Shown here: one piece after another, positions 35,575-44,235 of the stretch | How the letters are laid out: each line of letters opens with the position of its first letter | How positions within the stretch are numbered: the stretch's first letter is position 1 | NCBI GenBank assembly: GCA_934196075.1 | Contig: CAKPVW010000012.1 | Coordinates: 1 to 44,235 of the forward strand | DNA: 44,235 nt | Direction of reading: 5' to 3' | Source of the DNA: an uncultured Anaerovibrio sp. | GTDB lineage: Bacteria; Bacillota; Negativicutes; Selenomonadales; Selenomonadaceae | Notes under the pieces: generated by a model | The model's input: the letters and a program-made list of their open reading frames with translations, nothing else | Databases searched by the model: none | Told to the model about the DNA's origin: nothing | Translations under genes and position numbers: made by a program

Positions 35575-35678
35575 CTTGTTTTAAGAATACAGTTAACTGG
35601 CCTAATAGGGAGGTGTCTGGAAGATGATATCAATGACAGAGTGGAGATATTAGCTTGTAGAAAAAACAATATAATTAT

Positions 35679-35686
35679 GTTATAAT
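35679..35686 (+). promoter_or_regulatory. Extended -10 promoter element of the MFS gene
   Basis: The -10 hexamer TATAAT at 35681-35686 is preceded by TGT, so TG at 35678-35679 forms an extended -10. No good -35 is visible 17 bp upstream (TAGAAA). Confidence 0.5.
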
Positions 35687-35720
35687 GTAATTTCCAAAAT
35701 TAAATCAGGAGTGTGAAAAT

Positions 35721-36908
35721 ATGCTAAGATGGGGTCCAAAAACCAATATATTTTATCTTTGCGCAGGACATTATACAGTGGATTACTACAATAATTTTCT
35801 GCCTGTATTATTGCCTTTTGTTATGGTGAAGCTGGATATGTCCTTGACCATGTGCGGTATTCTGGTTATGGTTCTGGCCTTTGTAGCCAGCTCAATACAG
35901 CCCTTTGTGGGGTACTTCACAGACAAGCATGATTGCAGTCCATGGCTTTTGGCTGCCATTCCTATCAGCGGTATTTCCATTTGTCTGGCCGGTTTAGCCC
36001 CAAACAAAGCCACCCTGTTTTTATTATGTATATTAATGGGCATTACAGTGGCCTTTGTTCATCCCGTAGGCAGTGCTCTTTTGGGCAAGGTAGGCAAAGT
36101 ACAGAATATGGGCAGAGTTATGTCCCTCTATGTAGTAGGCGGTAATTTTGGCGCAGCAGTAGCTCCTGCCACCGTGATGTTTTTGCTGGATAGATACGGA
36201 CTGGATATTTTGCCTTTAGTGGCCATACCAGCAGTTGTACTGGGCATATTATTTTATTTTTCTGGTCTTTATACATTACCCTCGGCCAATGCCAAAAAGG
36301 TAAGCTCCAGCGAATCCATCAGTATTATCAAGATTTTTACCAATCCCTCTGTGGCTCTGCTGAATATAGCCATGGGTCTGCGGTGCTGTACCCATGTATC
36401 TGTATCTACCTTTCTGCCTATGTTGATGCTGTCCCATGGAGCTTCCAATGTGGTTTCTGGCTCCATGCTCACCGTATTTCTTATGGGGACGGCTGCGGGA
36501 GGCTTGATTGGTGGAGAGCTGGGAGATAGATTTGGCCACAAGCGGCTGATGGTGGTGTCCTTGGCTTTGACAGCTTTGCCTACAATATTGTTCTTCCTGT
36601 ACCCAGATGGTGGATTGATTAGCAGCCTACTGCTGTTTATGGGTGGATTTTTTGTGCAGGCACCTCAGCCTAGTTCCATCGTGTGGACTGGCAGGCTCAT
36701 GCCCCAATATATCGGTGTGGCCTCTGGCATGATGATGGGATTGTGTTTTGGTCTTGGCAGTATAGGCGCAGCAGTTACGGCGGCATTGGGAGATTATATA
36801 GGTTTGGAAACGGCTATGTTCCTTAGTGTGGTGCCAGTGGTTGTGGCAACTATTTTGGTAATCCTTACCCCATATACTAAGGCTCCGGTTACAGATCAGG
36901 TAGGATAA
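35721..36908 (+). CDS. MFS exporter of the Fsr (fosmidomycin resistance) type
   Basis: The 395-residue inner-membrane protein has about twelve hydrophobic segments. The N-terminal AGHYTVDYYNNFLPVLLPF matches the Fsr-type AHFTVDFYxNxLPxLLP pattern. MFS motif A-like loops GYFTDKH and GELGDRFGHKR follow the second segment of each half. Proteins so annotated are drug:H+ antiporters, but the true substrate is unknown and resistance should not be assumed. It is divergent from the biotin operon and separated from the next gene by 34 bp. Confidence 0.85.
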   Translation: MLRWGPKTNIFYLCAGHYTVDYYNNFLPVLLPFVMVKLDMSLTMCGILVMVLAFVASSIQPFVGYFTDKHDCSPWLLAAIPISGISICLAGLAPNKATLFLLCILMGITVAFVHPVGSALLGKVGKVQNMGRVMSLYVVGGNFGAAVAPATVMFLLDRYGLDILPLVAIPAVVLGILFYFSGLYTLPSANAKKVSSSESISIIKIFTNPSVALLNIAMGLRCCTHVSVSTFLPMLMLSHGASNVVSGSMLTVFLMGTAAGGLIGGELGDRFGHKRLMVVSLALTALPTILFFLYPDGGLISSLLLFMGGFFVQAPQPSSIVWTGRLMPQYIGVASGMMMGLCFGLGSIGAAVTAALGDYIGLETAMFLSVVPVVVATILVILTPYTKAPVTDQVG

Positions 36909-36942
36909 CGAAGCTTGCATATAGATAAACAGGAGGTTCGCC

Positions 36943-37944
36943 GTGGTTATTTTAGCAAAAGCGGTATTGCATATATTGGATTTTCAGGGGGGAGAGCCGG
37001 TGCTTTCCGCTCAGGAGCTGGCCTTGGAGGATGGTATCAGGGAATTTCTCACTAAGCATATAGAAAAAACCATCCATAGCCAGGATGCCAAGACGGGCAA
37101 ATTTTATGAAAACAGTGAATTTAATACCATGCTGCAGGCCTATTTGGAGGAGAAGTCTAGTTTTGTGGAATTTTCTCGCCAGATAGCAGAAATTCTGTAT
37201 AAGGCATTGGCTCCCTGTCAGGATATTCAAAATACGGATTTGTTTGTCTGCCAGCTTGTGGTGGATGATGTGCCCCATATAGCATTGCTGAAATGTGTTA
37301 ACCATCAGGGATATGTGCATCAGGTTAATATTATGGAGGATGGTATTGTAGCTACCGAGGTTATGAACAGCAGTGGCCTTTTGCCTGGCAGCAGCCAGCG
37401 GATGGACGAGTTTGCCTATATTAATCTTGACTCTGGTCAGGTGTTAATCAAGGCCAAGAAATATTCTCTGGATGGAAACAATGTCTTTGTCCTGCCAGAG
37501 CTGCTCTTAGAGTGCAATCAGGCGCCATCTCCTAGGGAAACCATCAAGGAAATTAACAAGGTGGCCAAAAAGGTGGCAGAGGCCTATTGTCAAGATCAAG
37601 TGGAAACTGCCACTGCCGTGAAAAATTATATTGCTGAGAATCTGCCTCCAGATGGGCAGCTGGATCCTCAGCAGGTAGGCGAAGCTGTTTTTCAGGACAA
37701 TCCAGCTATGCAGGCAGATTATCGACAGGAATTGGAAAATGCCGGCTTTCAGGAGCCAGTGGTGGTAGACAAGGAAGCTACTCTGAAGAAGATGCGCAAG
37801 CACAGGCTTAGTACAGATACGGGCATTGAGCTGGTTATTCCTACAGAGTTTTTTGAGAATACAGAATTTGTGGAATTCTATAAGGATGAAAATGGCTTTA
37901 TGTCTATCACCTTGAAGAATATTCAAAATATCGTCAATAAATAG
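36943..37944 (+). CDS. 37-kDa nucleoid-associated protein (NdpA/YejK family)
   Basis: The 333 residues fit the NA37 family: an N-terminal ILHILDFQGGEPVLS, then DGIREFLTKHIEKTIHS, a central VDDVPHIALLKCVNH-type strand region and a C-terminal ELVIPTEFFEN. These proteins copurify with the nucleoid; their role is poorly defined. The start is GTG 36943 behind AGGAGG. A 13-bp palindrome, TTGTCA-A-TGACAA, lies just after it (37956-37968). Confidence 0.86.
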   Translation: MVILAKAVLHILDFQGGEPVLSAQELALEDGIREFLTKHIEKTIHSQDAKTGKFYENSEFNTMLQAYLEEKSSFVEFSRQIAEILYKALAPCQDIQNTDLFVCQLVVDDVPHIALLKCVNHQGYVHQVNIMEDGIVATEVMNSSGLLPGSSQRMDEFAYINLDSGQVLIKAKKYSLDGNNVFVLPELLLECNQAPSPRETIKEINKVAKKVAEAYCQDQVETATAVKNYIAENLPPDGQLDPQQVGEAVFQDNPAMQADYRQELENAGFQEPVVVDKEATLKKMRKHRLSTDTGIELVIPTEFFENTEFVEFYKDENGFMSITLKNIQNIVNK

Positions 37945-38064
37945 GAAAGTGTACCTTGTCAATGACAAAATTTTGCCGTTGATAACTAGGTGCCCCATGT
38001 CCCAAATCACTATAGGTGGTGGGATAAGGGCAAGGGTGGTTTTGCCAGAAAGGATGGTGATATA

Positions 38065-39366
38065 ATGCAGGAAAAGACAAATACATATGATACGGAAGTT
38101 CCAGCAGAAAGAGCTATATTGGCCGGGGTTGATACTGGCAAGAGCAATTGGCTGGCAGAGGACTCTTTAGCGGAGCTGGAGGGACTGGCTAAAACTGCCG
38201 GGGCTTTGGTTGTTGGTTATACAGTTCAGAAAAAAGAACGACCAGATACAGCGCTGTTTTTAGGCAAGGGCAAAGCTGCGGAGGTTGCCATGATGGCTCA
38301 GGAGCTGCAGGCGGATTTGCTGATACTGGATGATGAAATCACACCATCTCAGCAGCGCAATCTGGAGGCGGTTACGGGTTTGCGAGTAGTAGATAGAACC
38401 GCTCTTATATTGGATATTTTTGCTCAGCGGGCTAGGTCTAGTGCAGGTAAGCTGCAGGTGGAGCTGGCTCAGCTGAAGTACAATTTGCCTAGATTGGGAG
38501 GCCAGGGCCTGGCCTTGTCACGTCTGGGCGGCGGTATAGGAACCAGAGGTCCAGGCGAAACCAAGCTGGAAATGGATAGACGTCGTATACGCAGTCGAAT
38601 TCACGATTTGACGGAACGGATTGACAAGCTAAAGGCTCAGCGTCAGCTCCACAGAATTCAGCGGAAAAACAGCCGAATGCCGGCAGCGGCCTTGGTGGGG
38701 TATACAAATGCAGGCAAATCTACGATTCTTAATGCTTTAGCAGGCAGTGAGGAGGTTATGGCTCAGGATTTGTTATTTGCTACACTGGATCCTACTACCA
38801 GGCTGATACAGCTGGATGATCAGCAGGAAATTCTGTTGACTGATACGGTAGGCTTTATTCAAAAGCTGCCTCATACCTTGGTAAGTGCCTTTCAGGCCAC
38901 TTTAGAGGAAACAGCAGAGGCAGATTTGCTGATTCATGTAGTGGATGCCTCCGATGTGAACTATGAATTGCAGATTCAGGCAGTAATGGAGGTGCTGAAG
39001 GAAATTGGTGCTCAGGATAAACCTTCTATTTTTGTATTTAACAAGGCTGACAAGCTGCCGGTACTGCAATTCCCTGACAGCCATGTGGAAAAAAGAATGT
39101 TGCAGGGCAGGGAAGGTGTGGTTATTTCTGCCAAAAATCCATCCGGCCTGGAGATGCTCAGAGAGAAAATCAAAAGTTTTTTTGCTCAAGGAAGTCTAAG
39201 ATTGCAGCTCTGTATACCTTTCAATCAGGGGCATTTAGTTACTCGGCTCCATGATATAGCAAAGGTAGAGTCTGTAGATTACAATGATCAAGGAACCGTT
39301 TTGGAGGTTGTTATGCCGGTATCTGAGGCGGATCCATATCTAAAATACGAAATCAAGGATAAATAA
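38065..39366 (+). CDS. hflX: Ribosome-associated GTPase HflX
   Basis: The 433-residue GTPase binds the 50S subunit and splits stalled or heat-damaged ribosomes. The N-terminal HflX domain (about 25-190) contains FLGKGKAAEV and GPGETKLEMDRR. The G domain has G1 GYTNAGKST (about 211-219), G3 DTVGFIQKLP and G4 NKAD; a short C-terminal domain follows. AAAGGATGG before ATG 38065 fixes this start; an in-frame ATG at 37990 would add 25 atypical residues. Confidence 0.95.
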   Translation: MQEKTNTYDTEVPAERAILAGVDTGKSNWLAEDSLAELEGLAKTAGALVVGYTVQKKERPDTALFLGKGKAAEVAMMAQELQADLLILDDEITPSQQRNLEAVTGLRVVDRTALILDIFAQRARSSAGKLQVELAQLKYNLPRLGGQGLALSRLGGGIGTRGPGETKLEMDRRRIRSRIHDLTERIDKLKAQRQLHRIQRKNSRMPAAALVGYTNAGKSTILNALAGSEEVMAQDLLFATLDPTTRLIQLDDQQEILLTDTVGFIQKLPHTLVSAFQATLEETAEADLLIHVVDASDVNYELQIQAVMEVLKEIGAQDKPSIFVFNKADKLPVLQFPDSHVEKRMLQGREGVVISAKNPSGLEMLREKIKSFFAQGSLRLQLCIPFNQGHLVTRLHDIAKVESVDYNDQGTVLEVVMPVSEADPYLKYEIKDK

Positions 39367-39404
39367 GGAGCTATTTAGCTCATAAATAAAGGAGATTATA
39401 AAAA

Positions 39405-40652
39405 ATGTCATTTTCTGAAAATTTGCTGCAGTTGAAAAAGCAGGCAATGGCTAAGGCTGCCCCTATGTTTGATCATATTGATGGCATAGCTGAGGCCAAT
39501 ACCCTGAAGGTGCTGGATGCCATGCGGGAGTGTCAGGTATCTGAGGCACATTTCAATACTACCTCTGGCTATGCCTATGATGATATCGGCCGCAGCAAGA
39601 TTGAGGAGTTGTTTGCCAAGGTATTTGGCGCAGAGCGAGCTTTGGTGCGTACCAATTTTGTTTCAGGTACTCATGCCTTGGCCACAGTGCTTTTCGGTAT
39701 TCTAAGGCCGGGAGACAAGCTGGTTTCTATTACTGGTGCCCCTTATGATACCATGCAGACCGTTATTGGCTATGCCAATGAAAGCAAAGGCTCTCTCAAG
39801 GAATTTGGCGTGTTGTACGATGAGCTGGAAATGATTGATGGCAAGGTGGATATGGCAGGCATTGCTGGTAAAATAACCCCAGATACCAAGATGGTGCTGA
39901 TTCAGCGTTCTCGTGGCTATTCCATGCGTAATCCACTCACCATTGAGGAAATCGGCGAAATCTGTCAGGAGGTCAAGAAAGTTAAGGCTGATTGTATTTG
40001 CTTTGTGGATAACTGTTACGGTGAATTTGTAGACACTCAGGAGCCGGTGCAGGCAGGGGCTGATATTATGGCAGGCTCCTTGATAAAAAATCCGGGAGGC
40101 GGTGTGGCTCTTACTGGCGGTTATATTGCTGGTAAAAGTGATCTGGTGGAGCTGTGTTCCTATCGGCTGACTGCACCAGGGATGGGGGATGAGCTGGGAG
40201 CTTCTCTGGCTAATAACCGCATGATTTTTCAGGGCTTTTTCCTGGCACCCCATGTAGTGGCTCAGGCTATCAAGTCTGCTGTTTTTGCGGCAGCTTTATT
40301 TGATATGCTGGGTTACAAGACTTTGCCACTGCCTTCTGATGTAAGAGGAGATATTATTCAGGCGATTCAGTTAGATACGCCGGAGAAGCTGATTGCTTTC
40401 TGCCGAGGCATACAGAAGTATTCTCCAGTGGATTCCTTCGCGGCTCCTGAGCCTTGGGATATGCCGGGCTATGCAGATAAAATTATCATGGCAGCAGGCA
40501 CCTTTGTACAGGGGGCATCTATTGAGCTCAGCGCTGATGGTCCACTACGTGCACCGTATAATGTATATTTACAGGGTGGTCTTACCTTTGAGCATGGCGT
40601 GATTGGTATTATGGGAGCAGCTCAGGCTATAGAGGAGCTATCTGGCAAATAA
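39405..40652 (+). CDS. Methionine gamma-lyase-like PLP enzyme ('aluminium resistance' family, YnbB-like)
   Basis: The 415 residues belong to COG4100, a Cys/Met-metabolism PLP fold. Signatures: FNTTSGYAYDDIGR, a phosphate-binding FVSGTHALA, SRGYSMRNPLT, FVDNCYGEFV and the PLP lysine in GSLIKNPGGG. Bacillus YnbB sits beside hflX in the same way, so the neighbourhood is conserved. The reaction is not established; a carbon-sulphur lyase activity is inferred from the fold. AAAGGAG precedes ATG 39405. Confidence 0.9.
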   Translation: MSFSENLLQLKKQAMAKAAPMFDHIDGIAEANTLKVLDAMRECQVSEAHFNTTSGYAYDDIGRSKIEELFAKVFGAERALVRTNFVSGTHALATVLFGILRPGDKLVSITGAPYDTMQTVIGYANESKGSLKEFGVLYDELEMIDGKVDMAGIAGKITPDTKMVLIQRSRGYSMRNPLTIEEIGEICQEVKKVKADCICFVDNCYGEFVDTQEPVQAGADIMAGSLIKNPGGGVALTGGYIAGKSDLVELCSYRLTAPGMGDELGASLANNRMIFQGFFLAPHVVAQAIKSAVFAAALFDMLGYKTLPLPSDVRGDIIQAIQLDTPEKLIAFCRGIQKYSPVDSFAAPEPWDMPGYADKIIMAAGTFVQGASIELSADGPLRAPYNVYLQGGLTFEHGVIGIMGAAQAIEELSGK

Positions 40653-40726
40653 ATTGCTGATACTTTGGAATTCCATAGAATAATGATAGGGTTGCCAGTG
40701 GTATTAGCGGGCAAGTAGAGGGAATT

Positions 40727-41260
40727 ATGGCACATATTCAGGAAAAGCAAATTGTTTATCGCGGCGAGAAAATCAAGCTGGTCAGACGACCTCATATGAA
40801 AAATATCAGGGTGCGTGTTACTAGGCCTGATGGGGAGATTGTGGTCAGCTTTCCCTATGGTGTAGCTGATAGTCAATGGCAATCAGCTTTGGCTCAGGAT
40901 TGGCAGGAGGTGCTGCAGGCTCGGCAACGTTGTCTAGCCCAAAAGCAAAAACAGGCTGCTTGGAATCTGGATTTGGCGGCAGAGGTTAAGAGAATTCTGC
41001 CTCGTTGTCAGGAGATTACGGGAGTGAGGGCCTCCAGCATCCATTTTCGCATGATGCACAGCCGTTGGGGCTCCTGCAATACCAGGACAGGCAGAATCAA
41101 TCTAAGCCTGAATCTGGCTCATAGGCCTCCCATGTGTCTGGAATATGTGTTGATACATGAATTAGTGCACCTTTTGGAGCGCAATCATACGCCTAGGTTT
41201 CACGCTTTGGTAGCTAATTTCTGTCCCTTTGCCCAAGAGGCGGAGAGGCTTTTAAAATAG
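40727..41260 (+). CDS. YgjP-type zinc metalloprotease domain protein (M48-like, DUF45)
   Basis: The 177 residues fit the YgjP/SprT-like group: VRVTRPDGEIVVSFP near the start, RWGSCNTRTGRINLSLNL in the middle, then the zinc motif HELVH at 144-148 with the third ligand in NHTPRFHALV. No signal peptide or membrane segment is seen, so it is cytoplasmic. In some bacteria the family neighbours restriction-modification genes, but none is present here. It ends at a hairpin terminator. Confidence 0.88.
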   Translation: MAHIQEKQIVYRGEKIKLVRRPHMKNIRVRVTRPDGEIVVSFPYGVADSQWQSALAQDWQEVLQARQRCLAQKQKQAAWNLDLAAEVKRILPRCQEITGVRASSIHFRMMHSRWGSCNTRTGRINLSLNLAHRPPMCLEYVLIHELVHLLERNHTPRFHALVANFCPFAQEAERLLK

Positions 41261-41272
41261 CATAGAATTTTT

Positions 41273-41308
41273 AAGGTCAAATCGACATTGTGATGTAGAT
41301 TTGACCTT
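41273..41308. terminator. Terminator after the YgjP-like gene
   Basis: A perfect 11-bp stem, AAGGTCAAATC (41273-41283) with GATTTGACCTT (41298-41308), is followed by ATTGTTTG. The AAAATT run on the other side (minus-strand AATTTTT) makes use by the convergent gene plausible. Confidence 0.7.
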
Positions 41309-41364
41309 ATTGTTTGACGTTTTTCCTGCCTAAAAGCCCTGTATTTAGGTATATCATTAGCATA

Positions 41365-42384
41365 TTAGAAATTTTGTTCTAACGCTAGGCCAATTAGTCG
41401 ATCTGTCTGATCAATCATGAACAAAGGGATATTTAGTACATCATCATCCAGCTTTAGATTGTCTAGGGAGAAACGTATACGAAGTTTTACTTTATCTGGG
41501 AACAGCTCCTTAAATTTCTTGAGACTCTTGCTGGAGGTATTGGCTCCAGATTTTACCTCGATAGGGAAAATATCATTTTCTCGCTGGATCAGGAAGTCTA
41601 CCTCATAGGGGGGATTAGCCTGTGTCCAGTAACGAGGGGCTGTCTCAAATTGTGTAGTTAAGCTCTGAAGGACAAAGTTTTCTGTTAATGCGCCTTTGAA
41701 TTCAGTAAATAGAGTATTGCCATCACCAAAGGCAGTAGGTGCTAATTGTGCCAAGCGACGGAGCAAACCAACATCCACTAGATAAATCTTAAAAGCTGAT
41801 AGGTCATCATAAGCTGCTACAGGAAGTCCTGGGGCTGAGCTGCGGTAGACTTTATGTACCAGTCTCGCATCTACCAGCCATTGCAGTGCATCTTCGTATT
41901 CACGAGCTCTAGCTTCAGTTTTCACTATCTTGTAGATGAACTTCTTATTTTCTCTTGCCAGTTGAGAGGGAATGGACTTCCAGATCATGGAAATCTTTGG
42001 AAACTCGCTAATATTGGGATGCTTGGCAAAGTCACGCTCATAGGCATCAATAATATTAGACAGAGTTTCTTGCATAGATGAAACATCACGGGCTTCTGTC
42101 CACATGAGAACAGATTCAGGCATACCTCCAGTAATAAAATACATTTTTAGTTTTTCGTATAAAGGATTGAAGAAAGCATCTGGGATTGGCTCAATGGCAT
42201 TAACTGTTTCAAGATAAGTGGCAAGATTTTTGTCACTATTGGCAATTAGAAATTCAGAGAAGGTCATAGGATCAATCTGCATGAAGTTGACTTTGCCCAC
42301 AGGAAAGGAAGACGGTTTTGCCAAAGCAATACCCAATAGGGAACCAGCACAGGCGATGTGGTATTGGTGTTTATGTGTGAACAA
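41365..42384 (-). pseudogene. N-terminally truncated AAA/DUF4143 ATPase
   Basis: The frame begins inside the AAA_14 ATPase domain at YHIACAGSLLGIALAKPSSFPVGKV and continues through TFSEFL, FITGGMPESVLMW and the DUF4143 region (YEDALQWLVDARLV, KIYLVDVGLL, FKGALTENFVLQSL). It ends with the nuclease-like EVDFLIQREN... FPIEVKSG. Full family members run about 440 residues and start with a P-loop; here the first ~100 residues, including Walker A and B, are gone. An in-frame TGA lies immediately upstream of the first possible start (TTG 42384). The lost part is not found elsewhere in the window, so this is a deletion, not a frameshift. The remaining 339 residues are intact. Confidence 0.82.
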
Positions 42385-42430
42385 TCACATTTTTATTAAT
42401 AATTATGTGTAAATAATCACATTTTTATTA
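42371..42430. repeat. Two tandem CRP/FNR-like palindromes
   Basis: A 28-bp unit (42371-42398) is repeated at 42403-42430 with two mismatches, a 32-bp period. Each copy contains TGTGT-N6-TCACA (42374-42389 and 42406-42421), one base off the CRP consensus TGTGA-N6-TCACA in one half. The sites lie between the truncated ATPase and the gene at 42534, and abut the deletion edge. A TATAAT at 42498-42503 may be the promoter of the plus-strand gene. Confidence 0.55.
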
Positions 42431-42533
42431 TATTCCTGAATTACTTTTTATACAAGATAAATATTAATGCACTGAAATGTCTTTTCGATATATAGTGTAT
42501 AATGATAACTTGGTTTTGCAAGGAGATGAGACT

Positions 42534-43346
42534 ATGAATTTTTTGCACAATATACCTTTAGGGGCGTACAAAATAAATAATTCTAAAATCCAACAATGCA
42601 ATGCCAGTGGATACAGTGAAGCAGGGAAAAAGATAGGGGCTGCAAAGGATGCAGCAGTTCAGAATGCAGTTAATCAAGATGATAACATAGAGCTTTCAGA
42701 TACGGCCAAAGCTTTCCTGAAGAAGAGTGAGGCAAAAGAAACAACCCAATGGCTTGATGTTAGCAAGCAGGGCAATGGTAAGTATAAAATCAGCTTTGAT
42801 AGCACAGCCATAATTTCCAGAGTGCTCCAGCAGGGATATATGATGATCGATGGCCATCAGGTTACTTTGGATGAAAAACAGTTGAAGCAGCTTCGTAATG
42901 CCGGGCTGGCTATGCAAAAGGATAGAGAGGCCGTTCATAATAGAATGACATTGGAACATGATCTGGCAGTTTCTCGCCAACAGTCTGATGCATGGAAAAA
43001 ACAGGCACAATCTCAAAATCGGGCAATGAACACAGCAACCCGCATGATGAAGGGGCGGAAGGTTTCACAGGATGATGAAAAGGAATTGGCCCAGATGTTT
43101 CCGGAGCTTTATAGGCTGGCTAAGGCAGCTGCAGCTATGGAGAAGATAAAGGAAGATCAGGAGGATCGCAAAATTTCTGAAGAAAATGCCAGACAGCGAG
43201 AAGAGGAAAATACACCAAAAGATTATTCCGTGCCCCAGGCAGGGGATTATCCAACATACTCAACTGATGTAAATGTAGAAATGACCGGTGGGGAATTGCA
43301 GATAAGCTCTGTAAGAGAAGTCACTCATCCGGCAGTTAATGTATAG
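42534..43346 (+). CDS. Unrecognised coiled-coil protein
   Basis: I do not recognise this 270-residue protein. It has no signal peptide or membrane segment. Residues about 45-65 contain IELSDTAKAFLKK, reminiscent of motifs in flagellar or secretion accessory proteins but too short to assign. A region around YKISFDSTAIISRVLQQGYMMIDGHQVTLDEKQL may form a small folded domain. A long charged helical stretch (about 115-225) looks coiled-coil. The last 45 residues are polar and probably disordered. AAGGAGATGA is well placed for ATG 42534. The DUF169 gene follows 33 bp later, so co-expression is likely. Confidence 0.75.
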   Translation: MNFLHNIPLGAYKINNSKIQQCNASGYSEAGKKIGAAKDAAVQNAVNQDDNIELSDTAKAFLKKSEAKETTQWLDVSKQGNGKYKISFDSTAIISRVLQQGYMMIDGHQVTLDEKQLKQLRNAGLAMQKDREAVHNRMTLEHDLAVSRQQSDAWKKQAQSQNRAMNTATRMMKGRKVSQDDEKELAQMFPELYRLAKAAAAMEKIKEDQEDRKISEENARQREEENTPKDYSVPQAGDYPTYSTDVNVEMTGGELQISSVREVTHPAVNV

Positions 43347-43379
43347 TTATTTTCTCGTTAGAAAATGGAGGGGAATATC

Positions 43380-44096
43380 ATGGAAAGTAGAATTGCTAAA
43401 CATATTTCTTTGCAGAATTGTCCTGTGGCGGTGCTATGGGCAGAGGAGAGGCCGGCTGGAGCCATACATTTTCAAGAGGAAAAATGGGCTTGCGTTATAG
43501 CTCTTGTGAAGGCAGCTTCTCAGGGAAAGGTGGCCTGTGCTGCTAATGAGACTACAGTTTGTCAGGGAGGAAAGGTTGGTCTTGGCTTTCAGGGCTATAA
43601 TCATGGCTGGATAGAGTATTTTCTTTCTACAGGCAGTGAGCAGGTTCCCCATAGCGAATACTATAAAAAGTCGCCAGAGCTGGCTAGAATATTTACAGAT
43701 ACCATTCCACGGGTAAAAGCTGGGAAATGGCTGGTGTTTAAGCCTTTGTCCTTGGTAGAGGAAAATGATAAGCCGGAGTGCATTATCTTTTTGGTAAATG
43801 CTGATCAGTTATCAGGTCTTGTTACTTTGGCTAATTATGATATGGAAACTCAGGATAATGTGCAGATAAGATTTGCTTCTGGTTGTGGACAATCTGTGCT
43901 TTATCCTATGTATGCTCAGGCTAGTGGAGCTAAGGATTGCTATATTGGTTTGACAGACCCATCAGCCCGCAAGGTTATAGGCAAGGAAATATTAAGCTTT
44001 AGTATTCCATATGATAGGTATTTGAAAATGGAGCAGGAGGCTGATGGCTGCTTTTTTGCCACGAATGCTTGGGAGATTATTAAAAAGCGTATATAA
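43380..44096 (+). CDS. DUF169 family protein
   Basis: The 238 residues fit DUF169, a family common in anaerobes and of unknown function: CPVAVLWAEERP near the start, then WACVIALVKAASQGKVACA with conserved Cys residues, GLGFQGY, VVFKPL-like WLVFKPLSL, and ASGCGQSVLYPMYAQ. The conserved cysteines suggest a metal or redox site (inference). GGAGGGG precedes ATG 43380. The opposite repeat arm begins 23 bp after its stop. Confidence 0.82.
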   Translation: MESRIAKHISLQNCPVAVLWAEERPAGAIHFQEEKWACVIALVKAASQGKVACAANETTVCQGGKVGLGFQGYNHGWIEYFLSTGSEQVPHSEYYKKSPELARIFTDTIPRVKAGKWLVFKPLSLVEENDKPECIIFLVNADQLSGLVTLANYDMETQDNVQIRFASGCGQSVLYPMYAQASGAKDCYIGLTDPSARKVIGKEILSFSIPYDRYLKMEQEADGCFFATNAWEIIKKRI

Positions 44097-44119
44097 CGAG
44101 GGTACATAAATACCTTCAC

Positions 44120-44233
44120 CAAATTCTGATTTGTAGAACTATACATCCCTGATTTTTCGAAAGACAGCCTGCGGTCATAACGACTTTTGCTCTGTCGGCT
44201 AAATGACCCTGCCTGATAGTTTATCCTTACGCA
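44120..44233 (-). repeat. Right arm of terminal inverted repeat
   Basis: Inverted copy of 312-425. The outer 70 bases (44164-44233) are identical; the inner part is diverged. The window ends 2 nt past it, which suggests the sequence may have been broken at a multi-copy repeat. Confidence 0.85.
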
Positions 44234-44235
44234 GA

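Noticed and set aside
37956..37968. TTGTCA-A-TGACAA palindrome between the nucleoid protein and hflX genes
   Set aside because: It is short and matches no operator I know; chance occurrence in a window this size is plausible.

Overview
The window reads as ordinary chromosome of a diderm Firmicute of the class Negativicutes, probably a Selenomonas/Anaerovibrio-type member of the Selenomonadales. This is inferred from a secreted protein that joins one S-layer-homology (SLH) domain to an outer-membrane beta-barrel (8940-10376), together with Firmicute-style T-box control, strong AGGAGG ribosome binding sites and a complete minCDE set. No rRNA, tRNA, CRISPR array or intact mobile element was found. 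Most of the window is dense and operon-organised.

Region by region. 1-490: unresolved non-coding sequence with one arm of a ~114-bp repeat whose inverted copy closes the window (44120-44233). 456-7511: a complete tryptophan operon in the order trpD-F-C-B-A-E-G, behind a consensus promoter and a Trp-specific T-box leader with one specifier domain but two antiterminator/terminator modules. 7704-12526: a PfkB-family sugar-phosphate kinase, the SLH-porin and an exported GH53 galactanase. 12527-14734: a gene-poor stretch with a broken HepT-like toxin gene, a low-molecular-weight tyrosine phosphatase and a small UPF0291 protein. 14735-20267: a carboxyltransferase subunit without a biotin domain, a class I aminotransferase and a helicase with an inserted DEDDh exonuclease. 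20345-24086: a CorA-type transporter under a probable NiCo (nickel/cobalt) riboswitch, a divergent 3D-domain secreted protein, a VTT/TVP38 membrane protein and a membrane acyltransferase.

24204-32532: cell-shape and division cluster maf-radC-mreBCD-mrdA-minCDE plus a Sel1/DUF6273 protein. 32558-35574: the biotin operon bioB-bioD-bioA on the minus strand, behind a promoter overlapped by a BirA-like operator. 35679-41308: an Fsr-like MFS exporter, a 37-kDa nucleoid-associated protein, HflX, a PLP enzyme of the methionine gamma-lyase/'aluminium resistance' family and a YgjP-type metalloprotease. 41365-44096: a decayed AAA/DUF4143 ATPase, two CRP/FNR-like palindromes, an unrecognised coiled-coil protein and a DUF169 protein.

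The most useful second looks are the partly duplicated Trp T-box, the putative NiCo riboswitch on corA, the helicase-exonuclease fusion, the terminal inverted repeats and the unrecognised protein at 42534-43346. I found no convincing wholly new multi-gene system.
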